Source: Halofilum ochraceum
GTDB taxonomy: Bacteria; Pseudomonadota; Gammaproteobacteria; XJ16; Halofilaceae
DNA: 64,000 nt
Assembly (NCBI RefSeq): GCF_001614315.2
Contig: NZ_LVEG02000004.1
Span: forward strand, 310,001 to 374,000
Direction: 5' to 3'
In this document: positions 8,279 to 18,782 of the stretch, piece by piece
How positions within the stretch are numbered: position 1 is the first letter of the stretch
How the letters are laid out: the number at the start of each line of letters is the position of its first letter
Program-made: the position numbers and the translations under genes
The notes under the pieces: model-generated
What the model saw: the letters and a program-made list of their open reading frames with translations, nothing else
Databases searched by the model: none
What the model was told of the DNA's origin: nothing

Positions 8279-10795
8279 ATGTCAGAAGCGACGGATTCCC
8301 GGCTGCCGCTGCGCGGCGTGCGGGTCATCGACTTCGGTCAGTACATGGCCGGGCCCGCCGTGGCGATGATCCTCGCCGATCTGGGCGCGACGGTCGTCCA
8401 TGTCGATCCGCCCGGCGGGCCACTGTGGGATACGCCCGCCAACGCGACACTGAATCGAAACAAGCTTTGCCTGCGTCTGGATCTCAAATCCAGCGACGGA
8501 CTGGAGCAGGCGCTGGCGTTGATCGACGAGGCCGACATCGTCATCGAGAGTTTTCGCCATGGGGTCATGCAGCGGCTCGGGATCGATTTCCAGGCGCTGC
8601 GCGCGCAGCGGCCCGAGTTGATCACGCTGTCCATTCCGAGTTTCGCGTCCAATGACGAGCTGCGGCGTGAATGGCGTGCGTTTGAAAGCGTGGTTGCCGC
8701 CAGTTCCGGCGTGTTCACCGATATGGGCCTCAACCGTGTGCTGATGGGGGTCAATCCATCGTTCTCGCCATTGCCCCTCGCATCGGCCTACGGGACGGTG
8801 CTGGCCGGGTCGGCGGCCGTGCTTGCCCTGCAGGCGCGTGAGCGCAGCGGCGTCGGCGATCATATCGAGGTCCCACTGGCCTGTTCGCTGATGGAAGGGC
8901 TCTGTTACAACTCCATCGAGGTCGAGGGCATACCCGAGCGCTACAAGACCCAGCGCGAAAAGGAAATCGAGCGTCGGCGGGAAGAGGGCCTGCCGATGAA
9001 CATCAGCTATGACGAACTGCAGGAGCTGCTCGATCCGTTCTTCCGCAATTACAAATGCAAGGACGGGCGCATGTTCTATGTCGTCTGTCCCAGCCACAAG
9101 GGCCATGTGCAACGCTGCCTGAAGACCCTCGGCCTGTACGACGAACTCGTGGCCGCGGGCCTGCCCGAGGAAGAGGATACCTACCAGCCGAGCAGCGAGT
9201 GGAAAGCGGATGCCGCGATGGGGGTCTACCCCCTGCCGAAACACTGGGCCGATCACATCGCGCAGCGCATGAAGGAGGTATTCATCACGCGAACCGCAAA
9301 GGAATGGGAAAAGCGCTTCGGCCGCGCCCGTTGCCCCGGTTCGCCCCAGCGCTGGCTCCAGGAATGGATGCATGACGACCACGCGGAAACGACCAACCTG
9401 GTGGTCGAGGTCGAAGATCCCGAATACGGGCTGATGATGCAGCCCGGACCCATCCTCTGGCTGCGGGACAGCGCCGAGGAAATGCTGGCCCCGCGGGCGC
9501 GGCGGCAGGTCGGGTTCGACGACGCCATGGCGGCACTGGTGGCGGTGGGCGACAGCCGTACTGCTTCGGTCGGTGAGGCAAACGACGACGGTTCCGGCTG
9601 GCTGGAGGGCGTGCGTGTCCTCGATCTGTGCAATGTGATCGCCGGTCCGCACTCGGCCACGTACCTGGCCCGCTTCGGGGCGGAGGTGATCAAGCTCGAT
9701 CCGACCCAGCCGTTCTATGATGCCTGGAACACCGTAATCTACGGTATGTCCCACATGCGTTCGAAGCGTTCGTTGTTGACGGACATTACCCAGCCACGGG
9801 GAAGACAGATCCTGGAAGAGCTGATCCGCTCGGTCGACGTGGTCGTGTGGAACGCCACCGATCGCCAGGTGGAGACCATGGGCCTGTCGGAAGACGCGTT
9901 GCGGGCGATCAACCCCGAGGTCATATTCTGTCAGCTCGACTGTTTCAGCGGCGTCAATACCGGGCCGCGCAGCAACTACCTCGGTTACGATGACCTGGTT
10001 CAGGCCACCACCGGCATCATGCTGCGCTTCGGCGGCAGTATGGATACGCCGGAAGAGCACGCACATGTCGGCACGATCGACGTCATGTGCGGGTTCGCCG
10101 CATCCATGGGGATCGCCACGGCGCTATACCGAAAGTACCGCACGGGGGAGATCGGCCGCGTCAAAACCTCGCTCACGGCACTGAGTGGCCTCGCCCAGAT
10201 GCCGTTCTTCTACGACTACGAACGACGCGGGCTGTTCGACGAACCGTCGGGGCGTTACGCCAACGGTTATGACGAACTGACACGTTTCTACTTCACCGCG
10301 GACGGGATTCTTCTGCTCAGCGCTTATGATACGGATCTGTCGAAATTCGCGACCGTGCCCGGACTGGAAGAGGCGCCGGAGACGCCGCGTGATGAACTGG
10401 CGGCGTATTTCTCTCATGCGTTTCTGAAGGCCCGGGCGAGCGACTGGGTAGAACGCCTTCAGGCCGCTGGCATTGGGGCCGCCGTGTGCGAGAATCTCGA
10501 AACCATCCGGGCGTACAACAGCCGGCCGGCTGATGGCAGGACCGGTATCGAAAACGGCAGCTACTCGTTTTCGGTCTATGAGGATCACCCCAGTGGCCAC
10601 ACCGTGACCCAGCTCGACCCGTACGCGGTGCGCCCCAGCCGCAGCAGAATCCATCCACTTACGCCGGCCGAGAAATACGGCGCCTCTACACGCAATGTCC
10701 TGCGCGGTATGGGATACGACGATGCGGAGATCGATGAACTGATCGACGCGGGCGTCGTTTCGGAGAGCTGGAGCCGCGACTACCTGCCGACCTGA
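8279..10795 (+). CDS. Tandem family III CoA-transferase-like protein (two CaiB/BaiF domains)
   Basis: About 838 residues containing two successive class III CoA-transferase folds. The first starts at LRGVRVIDFGQYMAGPAVAM, the second (about residue 450) at LEGVRVLDLCNVIAGPHSA. Single-domain relatives are about 400 residues and move CoA between carboxylic acids. By eye, the position of the catalytic Asp of formyl-CoA transferase (in VAMQDAV) falls on Cys in the first half (EVPLACSL) and Ala in the second (KTSLTALS), so classical chemistry is doubtful. An in-frame GTG at 8234 would start just 3 bases after the upstream stop; the ATG at 8279 is chosen because the family consensus begins soon after it. 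It is co-transcribed with the GMC oxidoreductase, so the pair may act on one substrate. Confidence 0.8.
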   Translation: MSEATDSRLPLRGVRVIDFGQYMAGPAVAMILADLGATVVHVDPPGGPLWDTPANATLNRNKLCLRLDLKSSDGLEQALALIDEADIVIESFRHGVMQRLGIDFQALRAQRPELITLSIPSFASNDELRREWRAFESVVAASSGVFTDMGLNRVLMGVNPSFSPLPLASAYGTVLAGSAAVLALQARERSGVGDHIEVPLACSLMEGLCYNSIEVEGIPERYKTQREKEIERRREEGLPMNISYDELQELLDPFFRNYKCKDGRMFYVVCPSHKGHVQRCLKTLGLYDELVAAGLPEEEDTYQPSSEWKADAAMGVYPLPKHWADHIAQRMKEVFITRTAKEWEKRFGRARCPGSPQRWLQEWMHDDHAETTNLVVEVEDPEYGLMMQPGPILWLRDSAEEMLAPRARRQVGFDDAMAALVAVGDSRTASVGEANDDGSGWLEGVRVLDLCNVIAGPHSATYLARFGAEVIKLDPTQPFYDAWNTVIYGMSHMRSKRSLLTDITQPRGRQILEELIRSVDVVVWNATDRQVETMGLSEDALRAINPEVIFCQLDCFSGVNTGPRSNYLGYDDLVQATTGIMLRFGGSMDTPEEHAHVGTIDVMCGFAASMGIATALYRKYRTGEIGRVKTSLTALSGLAQMPFFYDYERRGLFDEPSGRYANGYDELTRFYFTADGILLLSAYDTDLSKFATVPGLEEAPETPRDELAAYFSHAFLKARASDWVERLQAAGIGAAVCENLETIRAYNSRPADGRTGIENGSYSFSVYEDHPSGHTVTQLDPYAVRPSRSRIHPLTPAEKYGASTRNVLRGMGYDDAEIDELIDAGVVSESWSRDYLPT

Positions 10796-10889
10796 AGCAT
10801 CCTTGCGCCCTGCGAGCAACCCGCAGGCAAGGCCCCGTCGGCGTGTGCATCGCCGGCGAATATGGTGAATCCCGGGTGCCGATAGATCC

Positions 10890-10904
10890 ATAGGTAAAGG
10901 CTAT
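10890..10904. promoter_or_regulatory. OxyR-like half-site upstream of katG
   Basis: ATAGGTAAAGGCTAT fits ATAG-N7-CTAT, the half-operator of OxyR, with an extra ATAG at 10882-10885. A weak sigma-70-like pair, TTGGAT (10926-10931) and TATCCT (10950-10955) with an 18-base spacer, follows. Transcription from there would leave a leader of about 250 bases before katG. The rest of the 10796-11210 gap shows no gene. Confidence 0.4.
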
Positions 10905-11129
10905 CGTATGGCCCGGGAGATTCAATTGGATTGATCGACCAGTCAGCGTTATCCTCACGTTCCGCGAAGCGGTGCGTCGGCATCGGACGGCGCCGTTTCG
11001 CTTGTAGCCAGCACTTTTTGCCGCGCTGGGCTGAAAGCGCCGATCAGCGGGGCGGTGCGCCGCGCCTATCAGGCAGACAGGGCTGGCGGGACCCACGAGA
11101 TCAACTCGCGAGTGGCGCGCGGGCGATGA

Positions 11130-13397
<2,268 letters not shown>

Positions 13398-13413
13398 TCC
13401 CCGCCGGGAGAAT

Positions 13414-13505
13414 CCGGGCGCGACCGCGTCCCCGCGGTCGCGCCCGGGGCCCAGAAGATGTGAATCGCACCGGCGCCAGCCGGTGCGATCATTCTTTTTC
13501 TTTCA
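13414..13505. terminator. Two hairpins between convergent katG and hydroxyacid dehydrogenase genes
   Basis: A perfect 15-bp GC-rich stem (13414-13428 with 13433-13447, loop TCCC) is followed by a second 11-bp stem (ATCGCACCGGC, 13464-13474, with 13479-13489). The second leads into CATTCTTTTTCTTTC on the plus strand, which fits an intrinsic terminator for katG. The second stem overlaps the stop codon of the minus-strand gene. Confidence 0.75.
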
Positions 13506-14487
13506 GCACCTCCGGATTGACCAATCCTTCCGACGTCCGGCCTTCGAGCGCCTCGATGGCGTAGTGTGAGCCCAGTTCCCGGCAGCGCCGTTCGGCCTCG
13601 CGTGAGTACCAGGCCGCGTGCGGCGTGACGATGACGTCTTCGCGCCCCAATAGCGGGTGATCCGCCGGCGGCGGTTCCGCGGACAGGACATCCAGCCCGG
13701 CGCCGCTCAGCTGGCCGGCGTCGAGTGCGGCCACGAGGGCGCCCTCGTCGATGATACGTCCGCGCGCGGTGTTCACCAGAACGGCGCCGGGCCGCATCAG
13801 CCCCAGCGTGCGCTCGTTCACCATGCCCTCCGTTTCCGACGTCAGCGGACTGTGGAGCGAGAGGACGTCGGCACGGGCGAACAGTTCATCGAAGGCAACC
13901 GGCTCGGCCCCGGCGGCGGCGATCGCGTCGCCGGGAATATGCGGGTCATGCGCGATGATGGGGCAGCCCAGTGGCCGGGCCAGTTTCGCGGCGGAACGCG
14001 CCTTGCGGCCGTACCTCAGAAAAGCGAACGTGGCATCGGTGACCGATCCACCGGGCGCGGCGTGGTGGAAATCCCAGCCACCGGTGTCGACGTGGGTATC
14101 GTATTGCGGAAGCCGGCGCCAGAGGGCGAGCGCCATGGCGAAGACGTGCTCACCGACCTCCGCATCGCAGTATTCGGGGATCCGCGTGACGCGGATCCCG
14201 CGCCGGGTGGCCGCCTCCAGATCGACTCCGTCGACGCCGGTCGCGTAGCGCACGATCACCTCGGGACCGATGGCCGCCATGGCGGCATCGTCGATCTCCG
14301 TGTAGTGGGTCAGCAGTACATGGGCGGGCCCGATCTCCGCGAGGTTCCCGCGTTCAGCGGGCCAGATGGCATCGAAGACGATATTCCCGCAAGCCGCTTC
14401 GAAGACCGCCCGCTCCATACTCACATCGCCGAAGCCGTCGGGATCGAGATGGACGATACGGATCGTGTCCGGCTGCTGCTCGGTCAC
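13489..14487 (-). CDS. D-isomer-specific 2-hydroxyacid dehydrogenase family protein with eroded NAD motif
   Basis: A 332-residue member of the D-2-hydroxyacid dehydrogenase family. The catalytic Arg (VNTARGRIIDEGAL), Glu (LDVLSAEPPPADHP) and His (VTPHAAWYS) are all present. The dinucleotide loop normally reading GxGxxG appears as RYGRKA within TFAFLRYGRKARSAAKLA, so two of three glycines are replaced. NAD binding may be altered or the enzyme inactive. The GTG start at 14487 is chosen because GGGGAG lies 6 bases ahead; upstream in-frame codons are unlike the family. It lies 133 bases after the small unknown gene in the same direction, possibly in one transcript. Confidence 0.82.
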   Translation of the reverse strand: MTEQQPDTIRIVHLDPDGFGDVSMERAVFEAACGNIVFDAIWPAERGNLAEIGPAHVLLTHYTEIDDAAMAAIGPEVIVRYATGVDGVDLEAATRRGIRVTRIPEYCDAEVGEHVFAMALALWRRLPQYDTHVDTGGWDFHHAAPGGSVTDATFAFLRYGRKARSAAKLARPLGCPIIAHDPHIPGDAIAAAGAEPVAFDELFARADVLSLHSPLTSETEGMVNERTLGLMRPGAVLVNTARGRIIDEGALVAALDAGQLSGAGLDVLSAEPPPADHPLLGREDVIVTPHAAWYSREAERRCRELGSHYAIEALEGRTSEGLVNPEVLKEKE

Positions 14488-14620
14488 TGTGATCTCCCCT
14501 GCGTTGTCGATGGACACCGGCGCACAGACTACTGGCCCGGTGGTCGCCAAGGCCACACCCGTGGCACGGAGGGGATCCCCAACTCTCTTGAGCGTCGCTA
14601 CTGAGGACTCGGGGCGGACT

Positions 14621-14902
14621 TCAGCGGATCGCGTGCCACCCGGGGCCCTGTGGCGTCCCGCGCGTGCGGCCGTCGAAATCGTCCCGGATGTGCAGGAACT
14701 GCCCCTCGACGAGGCCCTCGAGCGTCTCATGCAGCTCGCGGTCGCGTTTCCCGCAGGCGAGATCGGCCGCCAGTTCGGTGACGGTGTGCTGACCGTCGGC
14801 AATGATGAGAAGACGGCGCGCCATCGGCGACAGCCGGTGCGAGCGGGTGCGGATTTCCTCGCGGCCGCGCGGGGTTTTGAGCAGGATCGCGTTGATGTCC
14901 AT
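14621..14902 (-). CDS. Small conserved protein of unknown function (paralogue of the one at 27511)
   Basis: A 93-residue soluble protein with no signal peptide. The core TPRGREEIRTRSHRLSP then ARRLLIIADGQHTVTEL looks like a helical, winged-helix-like domain, followed by a second helix (TLEGLVEGQFLHI). A paralogue of about 94 residues lies at 27511-27795; roughly 60 percent of the aligned positions are identical, including PRGREEI, ARRLLI and ADGQHTV. A strong AGGAGG lies 8 bases before the ATG. It precedes the hydroxyacid dehydrogenase and diverges from the diguanylate cyclase gene. Function unknown; a regulatory or adaptor role is a guess. Confidence 0.75.
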   Translation of the reverse strand: MDINAILLKTPRGREEIRTRSHRLSPMARRLLIIADGQHTVTELAADLACGKRDRELHETLEGLVEGQFLHIRDDFDGRTRGTPQGPGWHAIR

Positions 14903-15146
14903 CTGTATCCCTCCTGATCCGCCGTTGACGGAAAACGGACACTTGGTGGCCGTTTGTGCGCGTGATGGCGCGTAAAAATTGACGTTATGAGTCGTAAAGC
15001 AATGTCCGGGCCAACTTTTCGTCCGTAGCGTGCCCGAAACCCGCGAGCACTGGACTCATTGACCCGGGTACGTGTGGTTCGGGCGCGCGCAGCACTCCGG
15101 GTGATCGTGATGCCCTGCCGAGTGCCACCGGAGGTGACAATCCTCC

Positions 15147-16523
15147 ATGGAAGTTGCGTATATTCGGCGGATGTCCCATGCGCTCCACGAGCCCCCGCAA
15201 TATTTCATGGACCTGCTGCTCGATGCGGTCTGCGTGGTCGATCGCGAGAGCCGGTTCCTGTTTATCAGTGCGGCCGGCGAGCGGATATTCGGATATCCGC
15301 CCGACGAGATGATCGGGCGCCCGGTGCTCGACTTCGTTCATCCCGAGGACCGGGAACGGACCCGGAGCGCGATTCGCGAAATTCTCGACGGTGAGCAGAA
15401 ACCGCACTTCGAGAATCGCTACCTGCGCAAGGATGGCAAGACGGCACATATCATGTGGTCCGCGCGCTGGTCGGCGCGCGACCAGGTCCGGATCGCCGTC
15501 GCCCGCGACATCACCGAGCGCAAACGGGCGGAATCCCTCCAGAGGGCCATTTACGCCATCTCGGAGGCGGCCAATCGGGATGAGGGCCTGCTGACGCTGT
15601 TCCAGGGCATCGACGCAACGCTCCGCGATCTGCTCCCGATCGATGATCTGGTCGTCACGCTTGTCGACGCCGACACGGGAGAGGCTGGATGCCCCTGGCC
15701 CATCGAACCGGATGACCCGGGCGGCGATCCGGAGCGCGAGCTGATGCGGCAGCTCGGGTCTGTCGTGGCGGAGGACGGCGAAGCCCTGTTGTTGACGCCG
15801 GATTCCGTCGACGCGACGAAACAGCCGTTCGACACCCCGCCCGATGCACTTAATCACATCGCGGTCCCGCTCGAGTCGGGAAACGGTGTCGTCGGTTCGC
15901 TGGTCGCCCGCGCTGATCTCGGCTCGGTACGTTTCAGCGATGAGGATCGGAACCGGCTCCAGCTTATCTCGGTCCAGATCGCGGCGGCGATCGAACGCCG
16001 GGTGTTGCACCTCCGTCTTGAGCGCATGGCGCGGTACGATCAATTGACGGGACTCCCGAACCGGGCGCTTTTCCTCGATCGTCTCGCGACCGCCGTAACA
16101 GCGACGGCCCGAAAGCAGGCGCATCTTGCGGTGCTATACCTCGATCTCGATGAGTTCAAGCACGTAAACGATACTTTCGGCCATGCGGCGGGCGATCAAC
16201 TGCTGAAAGAAGTCGCTCATCGCTTGACCGATTGTATTCGTGGTGCGGACACCGTCGGCCGCCTCGGTGGTGATGAGTTCGTCGTATTGCTGGAGGGCAT
16301 CGAACGGGTCACGGATGGTGCAACCATCGCGAAAAAGATCGCCGCGGCTTTTGCAGCACCTTTTGGCCTCGCGGCCGGTACGGTGCAGGTATCGAGCAGT
16401 ATTGGAATCGCCGTATATCCTGAAGACGGACTGAATGCCGATGAACTGATCGGGCATGCCGACACCACGATGTACAGGGCGAAACGATCGCAGACGGGAA
16501 CCGGGCCCGGTTGGACTCTGTAG
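15147..16523 (+). CDS. PAS-GAF-GGDEF diguanylate cyclase
   Basis: A 458-residue cytoplasmic sensor that would make cyclic di-GMP. A PAS domain with PAC segment spans about residues 17-130 (FGYPPDEMIGRPVLDFVHPE, VARDITERKRAE). A GAF-like domain spans about 140-285, then a GGDEF domain starts at RYDQLTGLPNRALFLDRL. The active loop GGDEF (374-378) is intact, and RGAD (365-368) sits where the inhibitory I-site RxxD is found, so product feedback is expected. No membrane segment is seen. The start has GGAGG ahead of it, but a CCTCC directly before the ATG can pair with it; an alternative ATG lies at 15171. It is transcribed alone. Confidence 0.92.
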   Translation: MEVAYIRRMSHALHEPPQYFMDLLLDAVCVVDRESRFLFISAAGERIFGYPPDEMIGRPVLDFVHPEDRERTRSAIREILDGEQKPHFENRYLRKDGKTAHIMWSARWSARDQVRIAVARDITERKRAESLQRAIYAISEAANRDEGLLTLFQGIDATLRDLLPIDDLVVTLVDADTGEAGCPWPIEPDDPGGDPERELMRQLGSVVAEDGEALLLTPDSVDATKQPFDTPPDALNHIAVPLESGNGVVGSLVARADLGSVRFSDEDRNRLQLISVQIAAAIERRVLHLRLERMARYDQLTGLPNRALFLDRLATAVTATARKQAHLAVLYLDLDEFKHVNDTFGHAAGDQLLKEVAHRLTDCIRGADTVGRLGGDEFVVLLEGIERVTDGATIAKKIAAAFAAPFGLAAGTVQVSSSIGIAVYPEDGLNADELIGHADTTMYRAKRSQTGTGPGWTL

Positions 16524-16675
16524 TATCCACGCGCTCCGGGGGTGGATTTTACGGGCGTGTCTTTGACCCGGATCAAGTTGTACGTGCCGTGGAATGGTAG
16601 GGTAATCGCACTGTTCGGTGGTCGTAACGCCGCTGCGGGCGGTTTCCCTGTCGATCCGTAGCGCGAGTCCGGTTC

Positions 16676-17140
16676 ATGCGCGTGATCAGCCCGGCTTTTG
16701 AGGACGGTGAAATCATCCCCGCGCACTGGTGCGCGCCCGCTAGCGATACCTTGCCACGGCTCGAGATAGAGGGTGTTCCGCCATGCGCGGCCTCACTGGT
16801 CGTGATCCTCGAGGACCCCGAATCGCCCCTGGGGACGGTGACACACTGGCTCGTGTGGAATATCCCGCCGGAAACCCGTTACCTCGATCCCGCCGACCTT
16901 CCCGATGGTGCAACGGTTGGCCTCGATACGTATGGCGGGACTGGAGAGATGGGTCCTCCGCCGCCCACCGGGCGCCGCCATTATCGGTGGGAAATTCTCG
17001 CCCTGGACACCGCGCTCGATCTGCCGACCGGGGCTTCGCGCGTTCAACTTGACCCGGCGCTGCGGGGGCATGTGCTTGAGCGCGCGAGGTTGACCGCGAT
17101 CGTCGAGCAGCCGGAGCCCGGAGACACGCCCGGTGAGTGA
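16676..17140 (+). CDS. YbhB/YbcL-type PEBP family protein
   Basis: A 154-residue member of the phosphatidylethanolamine-binding/Raf-kinase-inhibitor-like family. Diagnostic segments are LVVILEDPESPLGTVTHWLV, WNIPPETRYL and TGRRHYRWEILALDT, which form the small anion-binding pocket. No signal peptide is present, so it is cytosolic like YbhB. The biochemical role of bacterial PEBP proteins is not established. It lies 36 bases upstream of the first BCCT gene in the same direction and may share its transcript. Confidence 0.88.
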   Translation: MRVISPAFEDGEIIPAHWCAPASDTLPRLEIEGVPPCAASLVVILEDPESPLGTVTHWLVWNIPPETRYLDPADLPDGATVGLDTYGGTGEMGPPPPTGRRHYRWEILALDTALDLPTGASRVQLDPALRGHVLERARLTAIVEQPEPGDTPGE

Positions 17141-17176
17141 GGCGACACCTGGTGGCATGACCGGAGCGGGTTCTTC

Positions 17177-18715
17177 ATGACGGGGCGGTTCCGGGCCTTC
17201 TTCGCGACGGTGAACCCGACGGTATTTACCGCGTCTGCGCTGATTGTGGTCACGTTCGTCGGCTTCGGGACCGGTTTTCCCGTGACCGCGAGCGCCGTGT
17301 TCGCAGACATCCATGCCTGGATTACTGAATATCTCGGCTGGATGTACCTGATCGTCGCCACCTTCTTCGTCGGGTTCCTCGTCTGGCTCGGCTTCAGCCG
17401 TTACGGAGGCATCCGTCTCGGTGAGCCCGGGGACCGGCCCGAGTTCGGCTTCTTCGCATGGTTCGCGATGCTGTTCAGTGCCGGGATGGGTATCGGTCTC
17501 GTCTTCTGGAGCGTGGCGGAGCCGATGCTGCACTACCAGCGGCCGCCGTATGCTGAAGGCGGAACGGCGGAGGCGGCGCGTCAGGCGATGGTGTATACGT
17601 TCTTCCACTGGGGGCTGCACGCGTGGGCCGTGTATGTCGTGCTCGGTCTGTCAATTGCGTATTTCAGTTTCCGGCATGGCCTCCCCCTGACGATCCGCTC
17701 AATCTTCTATCCGCTGCTAGGCGATCGGATCTACGGCCCGATCGGGCATGTGATCGATATACTGGCTGTGTTCGGCACCCTGTTCGGGCTCGCGACCTCG
17801 CTCGGCTTCGGTGCGATGCAGCTCAATACCGGCTTGAACCGGCTGGTCGGCCTGCCCGTCTCGCCTGGGTGGCAAGTGGGTGTGATCGCGACGATCACCA
17901 CGGTGGCGGTGCTGTCGGTCATATCGGGCCTCGATCGTGGCCTGAAATGGCTCAGCGTCTTCAACCTTGTGCTCGCACTGATCATGCTCGTGTTCGTGCT
18001 GATCGCTGGACCGACTCTGTTCATCATCCGTTTTTTTATCGATTCCACCGGTAGTTACTTTCAGCAGTTGATCGGGCTCAGTCTTACTGCCGATGCGATC
18101 TCCGGGTCCGCATGGCAGAAGGACTGGACGATGTTCTACTGGGCATGGTGGATCGCCTGGTCGCCGTTCGTCGGCATGTTTATCGCGCGCGTCTCGCGCG
18201 GGCGGACGATCCGTACGTTTATCCTGGGCGTGCTGGCGTTGCCGTGCCTGTTCGTATTCGCCTGGCTGGCCGTCTTCGGTGGCACGGCCCTGGAGCTGGA
18301 ACTGTTCGGGGACGCGGGAATCGCCGCCGCCGTCGCTGAGGACAATACCGTAGCGCTGTATCTCATGCTCGAGCAGCTACCCCTGGCGACGATCGCATCG
18401 ACGGTAATGACGCTGCTCATCGCCGTGTATTTCATTACGTCCTCGGATTCCGGCACGCACGTCGTCGATGCATTGATGTCGCGCGGCAGCGAACACTCGC
18501 TCAAGCGCCAGCGCGTGATCTGGGGCATCACCGAGGGTGGCGTGGCCGCAACACTACTCGTCATTGGCGGCGAGCAGGCACTTGACAGTCTCCAGACCGC
18601 CTCAGTGACCGCCGGCCTGCCGGTGGCCGTGATCCTCGTGTTCGCCTGCGCCAACCTTACGCGTGCATTGCGACGGGAGTATCAGGTCGCAGGGGTTGGT
18701 CCAGCCTCGAATTGA
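17177..18715 (+). CDS. BCCT-family osmolyte transporter (copy 1)
   Basis: A 512-residue secondary carrier of the betaine/choline/carnitine family with about 12 membrane segments. The family signature around FYWAWWIAWSPFVGMFIARV and SRGRTIRTF is clear. The unwound helix carries GMGIG, the glycine pattern seen in the Na+-coupled betaine carrier BetP. FFHWGLHAWAVY and a Trp-rich substrate box are also present. No long C-terminal osmosensory tail is seen; the protein ends about 30 residues after the last helix. It probably imports glycine betaine or a similar quaternary amine for osmoprotection or as carbon. A second BCCT gene lies at 37926. Confidence 0.95.
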   Translation: MTGRFRAFFATVNPTVFTASALIVVTFVGFGTGFPVTASAVFADIHAWITEYLGWMYLIVATFFVGFLVWLGFSRYGGIRLGEPGDRPEFGFFAWFAMLFSAGMGIGLVFWSVAEPMLHYQRPPYAEGGTAEAARQAMVYTFFHWGLHAWAVYVVLGLSIAYFSFRHGLPLTIRSIFYPLLGDRIYGPIGHVIDILAVFGTLFGLATSLGFGAMQLNTGLNRLVGLPVSPGWQVGVIATITTVAVLSVISGLDRGLKWLSVFNLVLALIMLVFVLIAGPTLFIIRFFIDSTGSYFQQLIGLSLTADAISGSAWQKDWTMFYWAWWIAWSPFVGMFIARVSRGRTIRTFILGVLALPCLFVFAWLAVFGGTALELELFGDAGIAAAVAEDNTVALYLMLEQLPLATIASTVMTLLIAVYFITSSDSGTHVVDALMSRGSEHSLKRQRVIWGITEGGVAATLLVIGGEQALDSLQTASVTAGLPVAVILVFACANLTRALRREYQVAGVGPASN

Positions 18716-18782
18716 ACGGGGTGATCACGGGAGCGTCGAGTGGCGCCACCGGGCATCGATCCGCAGCGCGACGGGAGAGGGC

